Source: Segatella hominis (GTDB lineage Bacteria; Bacteroidota; Bacteroidia; Bacteroidales; Bacteroidaceae). From it: 64,000 nt of DNA. The position numbers were made by a program, and so were the translations under genes. The stretch spans positions 58,048-122,047 of the forward strand of contig NZ_SGVY01000007.1 in NCBI RefSeq assembly GCF_004535825.1, in the 5' to 3' direction. The notes under the pieces were generated by a model, which ran no database searches, was not told where the DNA came from, and saw nothing but the letters and a program-made list of their open reading frames with translations. Below are positions 34,266-43,313 of the stretch, piece after piece. Within the stretch, counting starts at the first letter, position 1, and each line of letters starts with the position of its first letter.

Positions 34266-35807
34266 TTATAGTCCTTTCCCCATGTGAGGATGCAATACTT
34301 CTTGGTTCATGGCAGCCTCAAAGTTTCTCGCCGCCACATCCATCGGTGTATCTACTCCTGGTTTGAAATAGGGGCGAGGCGGTGGAGGTGCTGCACCATG
34401 ATGGTGGTCAACAATCACCACCGGACTACCATGTGGTCGGTGTAGTTCACTGCCGACTTCGGCAGCAACACCCAATCCTGCTAACAGTGCAGCTCCTATC
34501 TTGGTTCCCAAACTGGTACGGTCTTTCATATCCACCTCACCGAATATCTTGGAAAAAAGTTTCATGCGATGGTAGTCATCCACTGCCATGAACTTGTCAT
34601 ACTGCTTCTGCGTTATCTCGTGGCTTACTCGCTCACCGTTGATGATGGCTGTCATGCGGAACTTGCCTTCCTGCTCCGCTGGCTCCACTCGTATTTCACC
34701 GACAGTGACCTCTCTTCCGTGCTTGCCTTCACGAAACCAACCTTTGCTTTCATCCAAGTCCTGTCCATCCACGATGCCCACCTTATTGTTCATCGGTTCT
34801 TGCTGTACTTGCAATGGTTCTACTGTTGACTGCATCAGCATCCTGCCATCCAACTCCTGCTGCACCTCTGGACGCAAACCGATATGGATGCGCTCCTTGC
34901 TGTTGAGCATGTCCATCGTTATCTTGTCAGCGAAATCATCCTTGATGACATTGTTCAGTATCTCCAGTCGTTTGGCTACCGACACTTGCTTGACAGAATT
35001 ATTGGTCAAAGCCTTCAACTCATCGTCGGTCAAGTCATACACCATATCACTCTTGGTGCTTTCTGATTGGATGGTGAGTGTCTTTGCCTTCTCATCGATG
35101 ATGATACCGTGTGAAGACAGACATTCCTGCCATTGATCGTTGGAGAAATATACGGGTGAGCTTATCAATTCCTTGTAGGGTTTGGCTGGCTCTTGACTTC
35201 TTGGACGTGTTTCTACAGGTGTCATCACGGCTTGCAGGTTTTGTAATACATCTGCTTGTGATGCTACTTGTTGCTGTCCTTTATAGTAAAAGCCATAACC
35301 TCCAGAGGTTAACTCACCAGGTTTCAGCCTTCTGTCTGGTCTTTCCGCTACCATTGGTGCTCCTGCATAGAACATCTGTCCTCCGACTCTGCGTAGATGA
35401 TAGCCGTCCTGCATTCTCGGTGTCCAACCCAAAAACTCTGGACTCCATCCTAACCGTCCGTACTCTCCTGCACCAATCCTATATCCATGCAGTCCCATTG
35501 CCACTCTTCCGTTGGCATTCCTCGCATGGACAAGGTTTCTCGGCATATAGAAGTCTTTGCCTATAATGCTGGTAAAGACATTGTAGGCCTTCTTGTTGGC
35601 AGAGTTGGTTCCCCAATCGGTCAATGCCAACATCTGTTTCTCGGTGAGGTTATAGGTCAGCAGTGGGGAGTCATGTCCCTGTACCGCTAACTGATAACCG
35701 TCACCATTGGCAATGATATGGGCTTGCATACCATTACGCATCAAGATGTCACGCATCTCTGGCTGCAAGTCCATCTGTCTTGGATTCAAGTTCTTTCTTA
35801 TCGCCAT
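34266..35807 (-). CDS. DUF3945/DUF4099-related transfer-operon protein (513 aa)
   Basis: Starts MAIRKNLNPRQMDLQPEMRD. It shows two copies of a 'Ttx.Lt..qm.aLt' segment: LLTYNLTEKQMLALTDWG (about residue 50) and MVYDLTDDELKALTNN (about 255). This pattern is typical of DUF3945-type regions of Bacteroidetes mobile elements. A Gly/Ala hydrophobic stretch (about 450-470) precedes His/Pro-rich DHHHGAAPPPPRPYFKPG. Its function is unknown. It probably belongs to the element's DNA-processing set. Confidence 0.65.
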   Translation of the reverse strand: MAIRKNLNPRQMDLQPEMRDILMRNGMQAHIIANGDGYQLAVQGHDSPLLTYNLTEKQMLALTDWGTNSANKKAYNVFTSIIGKDFYMPRNLVHARNANGRVAMGLHGYRIGAGEYGRLGWSPEFLGWTPRMQDGYHLRRVGGQMFYAGAPMVAERPDRRLKPGELTSGGYGFYYKGQQQVASQADVLQNLQAVMTPVETRPRSQEPAKPYKELISSPVYFSNDQWQECLSSHGIIIDEKAKTLTIQSESTKSDMVYDLTDDELKALTNNSVKQVSVAKRLEILNNVIKDDFADKITMDMLNSKERIHIGLRPEVQQELDGRMLMQSTVEPLQVQQEPMNNKVGIVDGQDLDESKGWFREGKHGREVTVGEIRVEPAEQEGKFRMTAIINGERVSHEITQKQYDKFMAVDDYHRMKLFSKIFGEVDMKDRTSLGTKIGAALLAGLGVAAEVGSELHRPHGSPVVIVDHHHGAAPPPPRPYFKPGVDTPMDVAARNFEAAMNQEVLHPHMGKGL

Positions 35808-35819
35808 AGCATGATTTTA

Positions 35820-36044
35820 TTAAGCGTTCTCTTTTTCCATTCCTTGCTCTAACAGTTCGTCTTTGTACTTCACAAACTGTTCCGCACTCTTGTTGCCGAT
35901 GCACAGGGCGTGTTCCTTGCAGTATTCTTGATACTCGTTCTGCCATTCCTCACTGAAATGGTTCACATAATCAAGCCAACCGTATTCACCGCTCTGTATC
36001 TTCTCTATGAGAATGTCTTCTGTATAATAAGGTCCTTTTCTCAT
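35820..36044 (-). CDS. Small unknown protein (74 aa)
   Basis: Starts MRKGPYYTEDILIEKIQSGE. The segment GEYGWLDYVNHFSEEWQNEY is a compact helical pattern repeated in small proteins of Bacteroidetes conjugative elements. It is acidic, soluble and has no known activity. It lies between two operon genes with short gaps, which supports that it is real. Confidence 0.6.
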   Translation of the reverse strand: MRKGPYYTEDILIEKIQSGEYGWLDYVNHFSEEWQNEYQEYCKEHALCIGNKSAEQFVKYKDELLEQGMEKENA

Positions 36045-36070
36045 TTCTTCCCAAAGTTTGATGTTTCACT

Positions 36071-36829
36071 TTACTTTCTTGCAACGGCAGAAGCATGTCT
36101 TCCAGCTGCTTTTTTCTGCTCATTCCACAGTTCTTCGGTATATTCTTCCTCTGGAACATAGTCAAGATTACCGTCATCATCCATTACCCAACAGCCATAG
36201 ATGCCGAAAGTGTATTTGTCCCACTCTCGCTTGCCTTCCTTGCGCCACTGCTCACCATCGCCGTTGGCGAAGCGGATGCCTGTGTCGCTCTTCAGGTCGA
36301 TGCCTACGGTCACAGGTTCGTCTTCTACGGCAAATGTCAGTGCCTCGCCATTTTGGATGCTCTTTAGCTCCGTTCCTCCAAGACAGAGTTCGTCAGATAG
36401 TACCTGCAAGTTTCTACCAATCACAGGTGTCGGCACAGCCATCACTTGGTTGGTCTCTCCGTCAATCTGTACAAATGCCTTGACATGTGCACCATCTGGC
36501 ATATCCACATCTGCCACCACAGCCTTGCCCTGCTTCAACAGTTCCTGCTGCTCCTTGGTGAAATTGTTCAGTGGGGCATATTTCAACACTGGATAGAACA
36601 TCACATCCACGTTACCGTCTGCCATTCTTACCAAGGTGAATCGGGTTCTGCTCTTGATACTGTAACCCTCGTTTACCTCCATGCTAACAGGCAGTACTGG
36701 CGATGGTCGACCATTGCTGATGTCTTCCAATGCATGCATCGGAAGGTCTTCTATCATCTCGTGGGTGAGTCCAAACTTTGCAAGTGTCTGATACGGCACT
36801 TCGCTTTCTTCAAATGAGTTTCTTTTCAT
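36071..36829 (-). CDS. DUF4099 domain protein
   Basis: A 252-residue protein. Residues 5-48 (FEESEVPYQTLAKFGLTHEM and LEDISNGRPSPVLPV) match DUF4099, a small domain found on Bacteroidetes conjugative elements. Two further similar beta-rich parts follow, ending in an acidic region (MDDDGNLDYVPEEEYTEELW). It is the first gene of the long minus-strand operon (36.8 to 21.6 kb). A strong promoter lies 110 bases upstream. Confidence 0.75.
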   Translation of the reverse strand: MKRNSFEESEVPYQTLAKFGLTHEMIEDLPMHALEDISNGRPSPVLPVSMEVNEGYSIKSRTRFTLVRMADGNVDVMFYPVLKYAPLNNFTKEQQELLKQGKAVVADVDMPDGAHVKAFVQIDGETNQVMAVPTPVIGRNLQVLSDELCLGGTELKSIQNGEALTFAVEDEPVTVGIDLKSDTGIRFANGDGEQWRKEGKREWDKYTFGIYGCWVMDDDGNLDYVPEEEYTEELWNEQKKAAGRHASAVARK

Positions 36830-36936
36830 ATTCTGATTATATTTTGAATGATACTTTGCATATAGCCATGCAAAGACAATGCAAACGAGCGCAATGAAAG
36901 TTTACTTTCTTATTGCCGAGTGCAGTTTGTCTTATG

Positions 36937-36965
36937 CAAAGATAGCCCAAGAGTAATGAATACAA
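36937..36965 (-). promoter_or_regulatory. Promoter of the long minus-strand transfer operon
   Basis: On the minus strand TTG (36963-36965) is followed after 18 bases by TATCTTTG (36937-36944), close to the Bacteroidetes -33/-7 consensus. It would start transcription near 36930, giving about 100 bases of 5' leader before the DUF4099 gene. Confidence 0.6.
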
Positions 36966-37112
36966 GAAAGCCTACGTTCTTCTGCCCAATCTTTTCCATT
37001 TTATTATGATTATATCATTGTTTCATACTCTCAATCATACTTTAATCTTATTTTATGTTATACTTTTACAGCATCGTGTATCACTCTTGATTTCTTTCCC
37101 TAACTTTGCACC

Positions 37113-37766
37113 ATGAAAAGGAAAATAGTGGCATTATGGGTAATAGGTTGTCTGGCGGTATCGAGTGCAAAGGCGCAGTTCAACACCGTCAGCAATAACG
37201 TATGCCGTTACAAAGTCAGGAAAGTGGAGGAGAAGTTTCTACTTCCTGCCAATCAACCTGTAGATTCTATACAAGCAAATCTACTTCAACAGGAAACAGA
37301 CTCTGTGGATAGCAAACAAAAACAGTGGATAAGCGGCTATCCAAGCATCACTTATCCACTGAAATCAATCAAAGTCACCAGTCCTTACGGCTATCGTCGT
37401 GACCCTATCACAGGAAAACAATCATGGCACAATGGTTTGGATCTTCGTGCGAAGAATGAACCTGCCTATTCCATGATGGAGGGTATTGTTGAAAAGATAG
37501 GGTATGACAGTCGTTCTGGCAATTATGTTACGTTGAAACATGGCAATTATCGTGTCAGCTATTGCCATTTGTCTTCAATCATAGTCCGTAAAGGAGAATA
37601 TGTTTATCCCGGTATCATTGTTGGTGTCACTGGCAATACTGGTCGAAGCACAGGTAACCATCTCCACCTTACATGCAAAAAGGATGGCAAGAGTTTCAAT
37701 CCCGCCATCCTTTTGAATCTTATTGAAAAGTCTTTTGCGTTGTCAGCTTTATCAATGAGTAAATGA
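37113..37766 (+). CDS. Secreted M23 (LytM) metallopeptidase
   Basis: A 217-residue protein with a signal peptide (MKRKIVALWVIGCLAVSSAK, cleavage near AKAQ) and an M23 domain: HNGLD (106-110), a YCHL strand and HLH (183-185), so all zinc ligands are present. It should cut peptide cross-links in the periplasm, probably for passage of the transfer apparatus. A TAACTTTG box ends only 4 bases before the ATG (see findings). Its stop is 10 bases from the convergent WG-repeat gene. Confidence 0.87.
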   Translation: MKRKIVALWVIGCLAVSSAKAQFNTVSNNVCRYKVRKVEEKFLLPANQPVDSIQANLLQQETDSVDSKQKQWISGYPSITYPLKSIKVTSPYGYRRDPITGKQSWHNGLDLRAKNEPAYSMMEGIVEKIGYDSRSGNYVTLKHGNYRVSYCHLSSIIVRKGEYVYPGIIVGVTGNTGRSTGNHLHLTCKKDGKSFNPAILLNLIEKSFALSALSMSK

Positions 37767-37775
37767 GAGAGTCGT

Positions 37776-38984
37776 TTACCTAACTCTTACACCTTTACCA
37801 TTCAGAACCTCACCTCTAATATCATCAGTTTTGCATAAATACAAGTCGTAGCCAATGGCTGTAATATCGCAATATCTTGGAGGAGTAATGATTTTTCCAC
37901 TTGGTGACATCAATCCATACCAACCAAGTTCTGCTTCATATTTTTTGCAACTTGCAGTCTTTTGATAAGGTGTTGGTTCTGCTTCTGCCGTTTCACCTGT
38001 TAAATTACCCTCATCATCATAGTTCTTTGCCGTAGTATATCGTATTTCATCGGTATCATACAATAATCTGTCAACATTACTAATCAAGAAATCGTCAATC
38101 AATTCACCTTGCAAATTATATTTGCGAAGAGTGTGGTCTTTCATTGTTGCAGTAATGCTATTACCAGAGATCCAGAGGTCTGCTTTCATAAAAGGCAATA
38201 TAGGTTTCAGATTTTCTGTAAGAACACTCTGCATACCTCCTTTGCTTACGACAAAGAAAGAATCCTTGGGCGAAATAGCATCATATTCAGCTTTCAACAT
38301 CCAATTTCCTTTTTTGTCTATCAAACCAAATTTGTCACGTTTGTTGTTATGTATTACGCAATGCCCATTGTGAAATACATACCCTTCTGCACCAGTGATG
38401 TATGGAATATTCAAGTCAATAACGACATTTCCTTTGGAGTCGATGAATTTTATCATTCCGTTGTCATCTACTGAAGCCAAGCCATCAGAAAATACCCATG
38501 CGTGCTTGTACTGAGGCTTGATGGCTATTTCACCTGTCAGCATATTGAAGTAGCCACGAGCATCGCCGTTACTATAACAGACAAGCGAGTCGTCCCCCAA
38601 TGGTTTTGAAATCCAATGTATGCCCTTGACAGTCTTCTTGCCATCACGAGTCTCCACATATCCATCCGTCTCATAGGCCCGGCTATAGTAAGTGGCATTT
38701 CTTGACAGGTACTGCGAGTCATAGTAGGATTCATCCAAATATTTCGCAGCATTCACTTTCTTGTAAACAAACTCGTATAACGCATTACCTCCAGCACATG
38801 CAAACACAAACATGATGAACGCAAAACAGCCTCCAACAACACGTCGAATAAACTTGCCATACTCAGATTCATCCTTCATTCCAAGTATCACGGTGAACCA
38901 TTCTGCTGTTGCAGCAATGATACCTGTTAAACCTTTCCAAAATAAAACAATCGTTCTTTTTAGGGTTCTCTTTCTTTTTTCCAT
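37776..38984 (-). CDS. WG-repeat protein with membrane anchor
   Basis: A 402-residue protein. Residues ~35-60 (VVGGCFAFIMFVFACAGGNA) form a membrane helix. The rest contains WG-type beta repeats such as YFNMLTGEIAIKPQYKHAWV, FGLIDKKGNWMLKAEYDAIS and GWYGLMSPSGKIITPPRYCD. WG-repeat proteins are common in Bacteroidetes and likely mediate protein contacts. It lies 86 bases downstream of the DUF3298-type gene and may be co-transcribed with it. No enzymatic role is visible. Confidence 0.75.
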   Translation of the reverse strand: MEKRKRTLKRTIVLFWKGLTGIIAATAEWFTVILGMKDESEYGKFIRRVVGGCFAFIMFVFACAGGNALYEFVYKKVNAAKYLDESYYDSQYLSRNATYYSRAYETDGYVETRDGKKTVKGIHWISKPLGDDSLVCYSNGDARGYFNMLTGEIAIKPQYKHAWVFSDGLASVDDNGMIKFIDSKGNVVIDLNIPYITGAEGYVFHNGHCVIHNNKRDKFGLIDKKGNWMLKAEYDAISPKDSFFVVSKGGMQSVLTENLKPILPFMKADLWISGNSITATMKDHTLRKYNLQGELIDDFLISNVDRLLYDTDEIRYTTAKNYDDEGNLTGETAEAEPTPYQKTASCKKYEAELGWYGLMSPSGKIITPPRYCDITAIGYDLYLCKTDDIRGEVLNGKGVRVR

Positions 38985-39070
38985 ATTTATATGATATTTT
39001 GTGTTTCAATTATTTATCTGTTGATGAAAATAAAGTAGAAGAAGTAACCTGTCTCATCGTCAAAATATTG

Positions 39071-40270
39071 CTATTTGATGAATCTTTGCCACTTTGGTTT
39101 CAAGTCCTCGTGCTTGGAATAGTCGAACATCAAACATTTATTAGCTTCCTTGAAAGGTATAACTGCATGGTATTCGCCTGCAGCAAAGCAATCAATCTGA
39201 TAAGGATGATATGTCAAGACAATGCCTTCTGGCAGTACGGCAAAGTGAGTCAAAGGAAAATCCTTCTCGGTAAATACCTTTTCGTTGTAACCATTCCATC
39301 CAGCCCAATCATCGCAAGAATAATTATGTACAAGAAATGACCGCATTACATCGTCCATACCGCTTGTATCAATCATTGGACAATGGAAAGAGAAAATGCT
39401 ATGCGTGAAATCCTCCCATGAATTTTCACGTTCATAACAGAAATCGTATTCTGTCTTCAAGCTCTCCAATGCTAAATGCCGAAACTGTTGTACCATCGCA
39501 GGTTTTACAGAATTGTTGACATCAAGCAATCCGCCTCTTCGCTTGTCATATGTGATGTAATACTCACGAGGCAAATCATGAAGTCCTCCATTGTAAAGGC
39601 TTGCCCAATAATAGTATGTGGTATAGTCATCACAGTCTGCCACTTTCCTCACTCTTATATTGCAAGTCATTCTAAGCTCCAACGTATCTTCTATTTGATA
39701 CTCTGCCAGACAAAGTTTCTCCCACAGCACACCATATTCATTCAAAGAAAGCTGTAAATCCTTTAACGATGCACACTTTCCAACAGGAATGCCCCGATTG
39801 TTTTCCAACTGATAAAACGCATCGTCTCTAATAGCAGCCATCATCCATTCCCGAATAGCCTTGTCAGACTCAGCATCACCTTTCGGTATATCCAAATCAA
39901 CACTAAATCCAGCTTCCATCCGTTCGTACTTACTCCTTGGCTTGATATAATAGTTCTTTGCCAATCTTTCTGTTGTCGTATCGGGGGCATCACTCTTTTT
40001 CTTTGCGTTGTATAAGTCGCCGAATGAAACATCTTTTGTTTGTGCCCCTGCCACCAAAGTTACCATACCTTCTTTCTTAGGTTTGCGACAAAACACATCA
40101 TCTTGGAGTCCAACACATTTTCCATCAGAGAAGCAAATCGTATCAGAACTTGTGAAAAGGTGTAAGTTTTTCCACTGACCAAGATAATAAAGTCCAGACG
40201 CACTGCATGGAGATGAGAACAATATCTTTCTATCCTTGATGTCATAAACATCATTGTCGTCAATGCTCAC
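39071..40270 (-). CDS. DUF3298/RsiV-like protein, possibly 5' truncated
   Basis: A 399-residue frame whose first codon would be GTG (MSIDDNDVYDIKDRK). The C terminus (EGIVLTYHPYQIDCFAAGEY, HAVIPFKEANKCLMF) matches the DUF3298/RsiV-type fold. Its relatives usually start with a signal or transmembrane segment, which is absent here. The frame stays open upstream for more than 100 bases without an ATG, towards the integrase-side boundary, so the 5' end may have been cut off by an insertion. Function unknown. Confidence 0.55.
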   Translation of the reverse strand: MSIDDNDVYDIKDRKILFSSPCSASGLYYLGQWKNLHLFTSSDTICFSDGKCVGLQDDVFCRKPKKEGMVTLVAGAQTKDVSFGDLYNAKKKSDAPDTTTERLAKNYYIKPRSKYERMEAGFSVDLDIPKGDAESDKAIREWMMAAIRDDAFYQLENNRGIPVGKCASLKDLQLSLNEYGVLWEKLCLAEYQIEDTLELRMTCNIRVRKVADCDDYTTYYYWASLYNGGLHDLPREYYITYDKRRGGLLDVNNSVKPAMVQQFRHLALESLKTEYDFCYERENSWEDFTHSIFSFHCPMIDTSGMDDVMRSFLVHNYSCDDWAGWNGYNEKVFTEKDFPLTHFAVLPEGIVLTYHPYQIDCFAAGEYHAVIPFKEANKCLMFDYSKHEDLKPKWQRFIK

Positions 40271-40348
40271 ATAGTTGATGGTATTGTCAATATTGTGAAG
40301 TGATATATTAGAATGAAAGTAAATACCAATTAAGTGTAGTGTAAGTAG

Positions 40349-40368
40349 CTGTATATCAGTATATACAG
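40349..40368. repeat. Palindrome near the integrase (possible att or promoter element)
   Basis: CTGTATAT (40349-40356) and ATATACAG (40361-40368) form a perfect 8-bp inverted repeat around CAGT. It lies between the truncated DUF3298-type gene and the integrase, where the element's end is expected. Its role is inference. Confidence 0.3.
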
Positions 40369-40471
40369 GTGGTTTTATTATTCTGCTGTTGTTTCTTGTC
40401 TCTGCACTTGATTATTCTTTGTTTGTGCGTATTTTGTTTCTTGTTTGTTTCTCGTTTTGGGGGATTTTTAG

Positions 40472-40479
40472 TACCTTTG
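40472..40479 (+). promoter_or_regulatory. -7 box of the integrase gene
   Basis: TACCTTTG lies 29 bases before the integrase ATG. The -33 element is not clear. Confidence 0.45.
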
Positions 40480-40508
40480 CAATACAAAATCAATAAGAAG
40501 AAACGGCT

Positions 40509-41654
40509 ATGGCAAGAAACAAGAAAACATCAAAGCTTAAAGAGCCAATCCGTCTTAGGATGAAAGACCTGAGCAACGGAAATAAGAGCCTGTATCTGGA
40601 CATATACAGAGACGGCAAACGTTCGTATGAGTACTTGAAGATGTACATCATTCCTGAAACGGACGATGAAGCACGCAAGCGGAACCAAGCTACGCTGATT
40701 GCCGCCAATGCCATCAAGTCGCAACGCATCATTGCTATGACGAATGGTGAAGCTGGAATTAAGAAAGCTGACGACAAGCCAAAAGTGCTTCTTGCAGATT
40801 GGTTGCAGACATACAAGGAAAGACAGAAAAAGCGTGGACGAAAGGACGAAGCGCAAATAAACACATCCATCCGTATTCTCACAGAAATGGGATGCGAGAA
40901 TATGACAATGGATGATGTGGATAAGAAATTCTGTCAGGACTTCATTGATTACTTGCGTGACGGATATAAAACCAGGAAAGGTGAAAAAATCTGCACCAAC
41001 ACAGCATGTAACTATTATCGAGGAATGAATGGTGCGCTTAATGCTGCTGTAAGAGAAGAGTTGCTAAAAATAAATCCATTTACAAGACTTGGCAGCTCGG
41101 ACAAACTGAAAGTTCCTGAAAGCAAACGTGAATACATGACCATCGATGAAGTAAAGAAACTGATAGCAACACCTATGGAGAACGAAAACATAAAGGATGC
41201 GTATTTGTTTTCTTGTTTCTGCGGACTGCGTTTCAGTGACATAAAAGGATTGAAATGGGAAAATATTTTCTGTGATAGCGGACAATACCGCCTACAAGTC
41301 GTAATGCAGAAGACCAAAGCTCCTATATATCTTCCGTTGTCATCAGAAGCATTGAAATGGTTACCTGTTCGTAATGGCAAAGGTGCGGACGAAAAAGTAT
41401 TCTCGTTACCAAGTAACAATATGGTTAACCTTTTGATAAAGCCGTGGGCGGAGGCAGCTGGTATAACCAAGCATTTCACTTTTCACACCGCCAGACACAC
41501 GTTCGCTACGATGATGCTGACGCTTGGTGCGGATTTGTACACAACGTCCAAGTTGTTAGGGCATGTAGACGTGAGAATGACGCAGGTATACGCCAAAATC
41601 GTTAACAAGAAGAAGGACGAGGCTGTTAATTTAGTTAACGGTCTATTCGATTAG
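40509..41654 (+). CDS. Tyrosine recombinase (integrase)
   Basis: A 381-residue site-specific recombinase. It has an N-terminal arm-binding/SAM-like domain (DWLQTYKERQKKRGRKDEAQ, NTACNYYRGMNGALNAAVRE). The catalytic domain shows CGLRFSDIKGLKW (first Arg), HTARH (326-330, with R329) and LGHVDVRMTQVYAKI with nucleophile Y361. It would integrate and excise the mobilizable element lying to its right. Its neighbours (excisionase-like protein, ATPase, primase) match NBU/Tn4555-type elements. Confidence 0.9.
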   Translation: MARNKKTSKLKEPIRLRMKDLSNGNKSLYLDIYRDGKRSYEYLKMYIIPETDDEARKRNQATLIAANAIKSQRIIAMTNGEAGIKKADDKPKVLLADWLQTYKERQKKRGRKDEAQINTSIRILTEMGCENMTMDDVDKKFCQDFIDYLRDGYKTRKGEKICTNTACNYYRGMNGALNAAVREELLKINPFTRLGSSDKLKVPESKREYMTIDEVKKLIATPMENENIKDAYLFSCFCGLRFSDIKGLKWENIFCDSGQYRLQVVMQKTKAPIYLPLSSEALKWLPVRNGKGADEKVFSLPSNNMVNLLIKPWAEAAGITKHFTFHTARHTFATMMLTLGADLYTTSKLLGHVDVRMTQVYAKIVNKKKDEAVNLVNGLFD

Positions 41655-41696
41655 GTAACTATGAGACACGACATAATACGAAATTTTACAATCAAA

Positions 41697-41736
41697 CGCA
41701 AGACTCTGGCTACATCAGTGGTCAGAGTTTTTTGCG
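41697..41736 (+). terminator. Terminator after the integrase
   Basis: CGCAAGACTCTG (41697-41708) pairs with CAGAGTTTTTTGCG (41723-41736), with a T6 run within the 3' arm, 43 bases after the integrase stop. Confidence 0.6.
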
Positions 41737-41779
41737 TTATTACATCACATCATAATTAATTGAACAATGACCACAAAAA

Positions 41780-42571
41780 TTGGCGGTCATCTCTCTTTTT
41801 GAGAAATGGCAAACAGTACACAGACATTTCGTGAACGACAAGGACGAATTGCACGGATTATGGACTATTCTTCTGGCAGCAAGATTTGGCTATCGGAATG
41901 AAGTAACAAATGGCGTAAAGACACACCAACGCTTTGTAGAGGACTTTGCTTGCAGCCACAAGCATGTGAACTGCAACAAGGTGGGTTGCAAGAATGTGCA
42001 CAGGAGAAATCACAACATTGCCAAGCGCATTCTAATGGAACGCCATGACCTTGCACAACATCTATTCAACAGTGACGCATTCACATTGGAGGACTGCATA
42101 AAAATGAAAAACGTCTTTGATACGACAGATGCCCCTCCACCAAACATCATTTCTCATGAGGACGTTTCAGAAACGAAGCGTCCGCTATCTTTCGATTGTC
42201 ACCTGACCAAAGAACAGATGGTTCGCATTGCCCACTGCGCAAATACGAATCATCTGTTTTGTGTATCAGAGGTATCGATTGACGACATGCAGTCCTTGTT
42301 GGAATGTAAAAGCAATTTCAGCCTTAAAGTAGAGAACACCCGTAATGTAGCTGTGCTATTCAATGCCCTACTGGAAGGCAACCTCATTGGTTGGAACTGG
42401 AAGAAAGCAATGGAGAACGGTGGACATCTGTTGTCAAGGAAGACCGGCAAGCCAATAAGTGCAACAACCCTGTCGAGTGCGCTATCAGATATAAAAAGGA
42501 AACCAACACCAACAAGTAAGCGCATTGAGGATGAGATAAGGGCAATAACAACGCTACGCCCCTCAATATAA
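41780..42571 (+). CDS. Unknown element protein (263 aa), TTG start
   Basis: The frame begins at TTG (41780), and no in-frame ATG lies near the N terminus; the ATG at 41767 is in another frame. The product is soluble, with a His/Cys-rich stretch (DFACSHKHVNCNKVGCKNVH, about residues 54-73) that may bind metal. A C-terminal part (LEGNLIGWNWKKAMENGG) resembles other unknown proteins beside integrases in Bacteroidetes elements. Function unknown. Confidence 0.55.
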   Translation: MAVISLFEKWQTVHRHFVNDKDELHGLWTILLAARFGYRNEVTNGVKTHQRFVEDFACSHKHVNCNKVGCKNVHRRNHNIAKRILMERHDLAQHLFNSDAFTLEDCIKMKNVFDTTDAPPPNIISHEDVSETKRPLSFDCHLTKEQMVRIAHCANTNHLFCVSEVSIDDMQSLLECKSNFSLKVENTRNVAVLFNALLEGNLIGWNWKKAMENGGHLLSRKTGKPISATTLSSALSDIKRKPTPTSKRIEDEIRAITTLRPSI

Positions 42572-42703
42572 TAAGGTGTAAGTATGTATAGGACTTTCTG
42601 TGACAAAGAAAGGGTGTCCGTAGTTGGGTATACGTGTCATATTTATGAGAACGATCATAGCCAAACAGATGAAAAACGGCAGTAACGTATAGTAAGTGAA
42701 AGG

Positions 42704-42753
42704 AAGACCATGACAGGTACCATTACAATTGGCACTTGTCATGGTCTTTTTCT
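42704..42753 (+). terminator. Rho-independent terminator
   Basis: AAGACCATGACAGGT (42704-42718) pairs with ACTTGTCATGGTCTT (42734-42748), 15 bp with one G-U, and the tract TTTTTCTTT follows. It separates the unknown gene from the excisionase-like gene. Confidence 0.75.
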
Positions 42754-42775
42754 TTCATCGTCCTCTTAGCCACTA

Positions 42776-42783
42776 TACCTTTG
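42776..42783 (+). promoter_or_regulatory. -7 box before the excisionase-like gene
   Basis: TACCTTTG lies 70 bases before the ATG at 42854 and just after the terminator. Confidence 0.45.
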
Positions 42784-42853
42784 CACCCCGAAAGCATGCA
42801 GCTAACGGAAGGACGCTTCCACATTTACGAACAAACAAAATAAGAGCACAACG

Positions 42854-43300
42854 ATGTTGAACAACCGAACAACTTTTATGGAACGACTCAATGACAGAGT
42901 GACCGCCATAGAAACATTGCTCCAAAAGTTGGAGCCTATAGAGGGACTATTGGAACGTCTGACACTATTAGAGGAGAATATCTACACAACCAAGAACGTA
43001 TTGACCTTTATGGAGGCGTGTGTTTATCTCGGCATTTCGGAAAGCCTGCTGTATAAACTGACATCAAGTAAGGAAATACCGCACTACAAGCCACGAGGCA
43101 AGATGCTGTACTTTGACAAGACGGAACTGGATGCCTGGCTCAAACAGAACAACGTGCCTACATTGGGAAATATCATTGGTGATGAAGGCTGTGGCATGGG
43201 ACGTGAAGAAGCCAATGCAGCATCAGAAGAAGAACAGAAGAAGAACAAGCGTGTGCCTTATTTTGCGAGGGTACGCTACTCCAAACGAAACAAGCAGTAA
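42854..43300 (+). CDS. Excisionase-like helix-turn-helix protein
   Basis: A 148-residue protein. Residues 10-45 form a coiled coil (LNDRVTAIETLLQKLEPIEG). Residues ~50-100 are an HTH_17/excisionase domain: TFMEACVYLGISESLLYKLT, EIPHYKPRGKMLYFDKTELD. The C terminus is Lys-rich. Such proteins bind next to the attachment site and steer the integrase towards excision. It precedes the ATPase gene by 13 bases. Confidence 0.85.
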   Translation: MLNNRTTFMERLNDRVTAIETLLQKLEPIEGLLERLTLLEENIYTTKNVLTFMEACVYLGISESLLYKLTSSKEIPHYKPRGKMLYFDKTELDAWLKQNNVPTLGNIIGDEGCGMGREEANAASEEEQKKNKRVPYFARVRYSKRNKQ

Positions 43301-43313
43301 AGAGAACAGCTAC

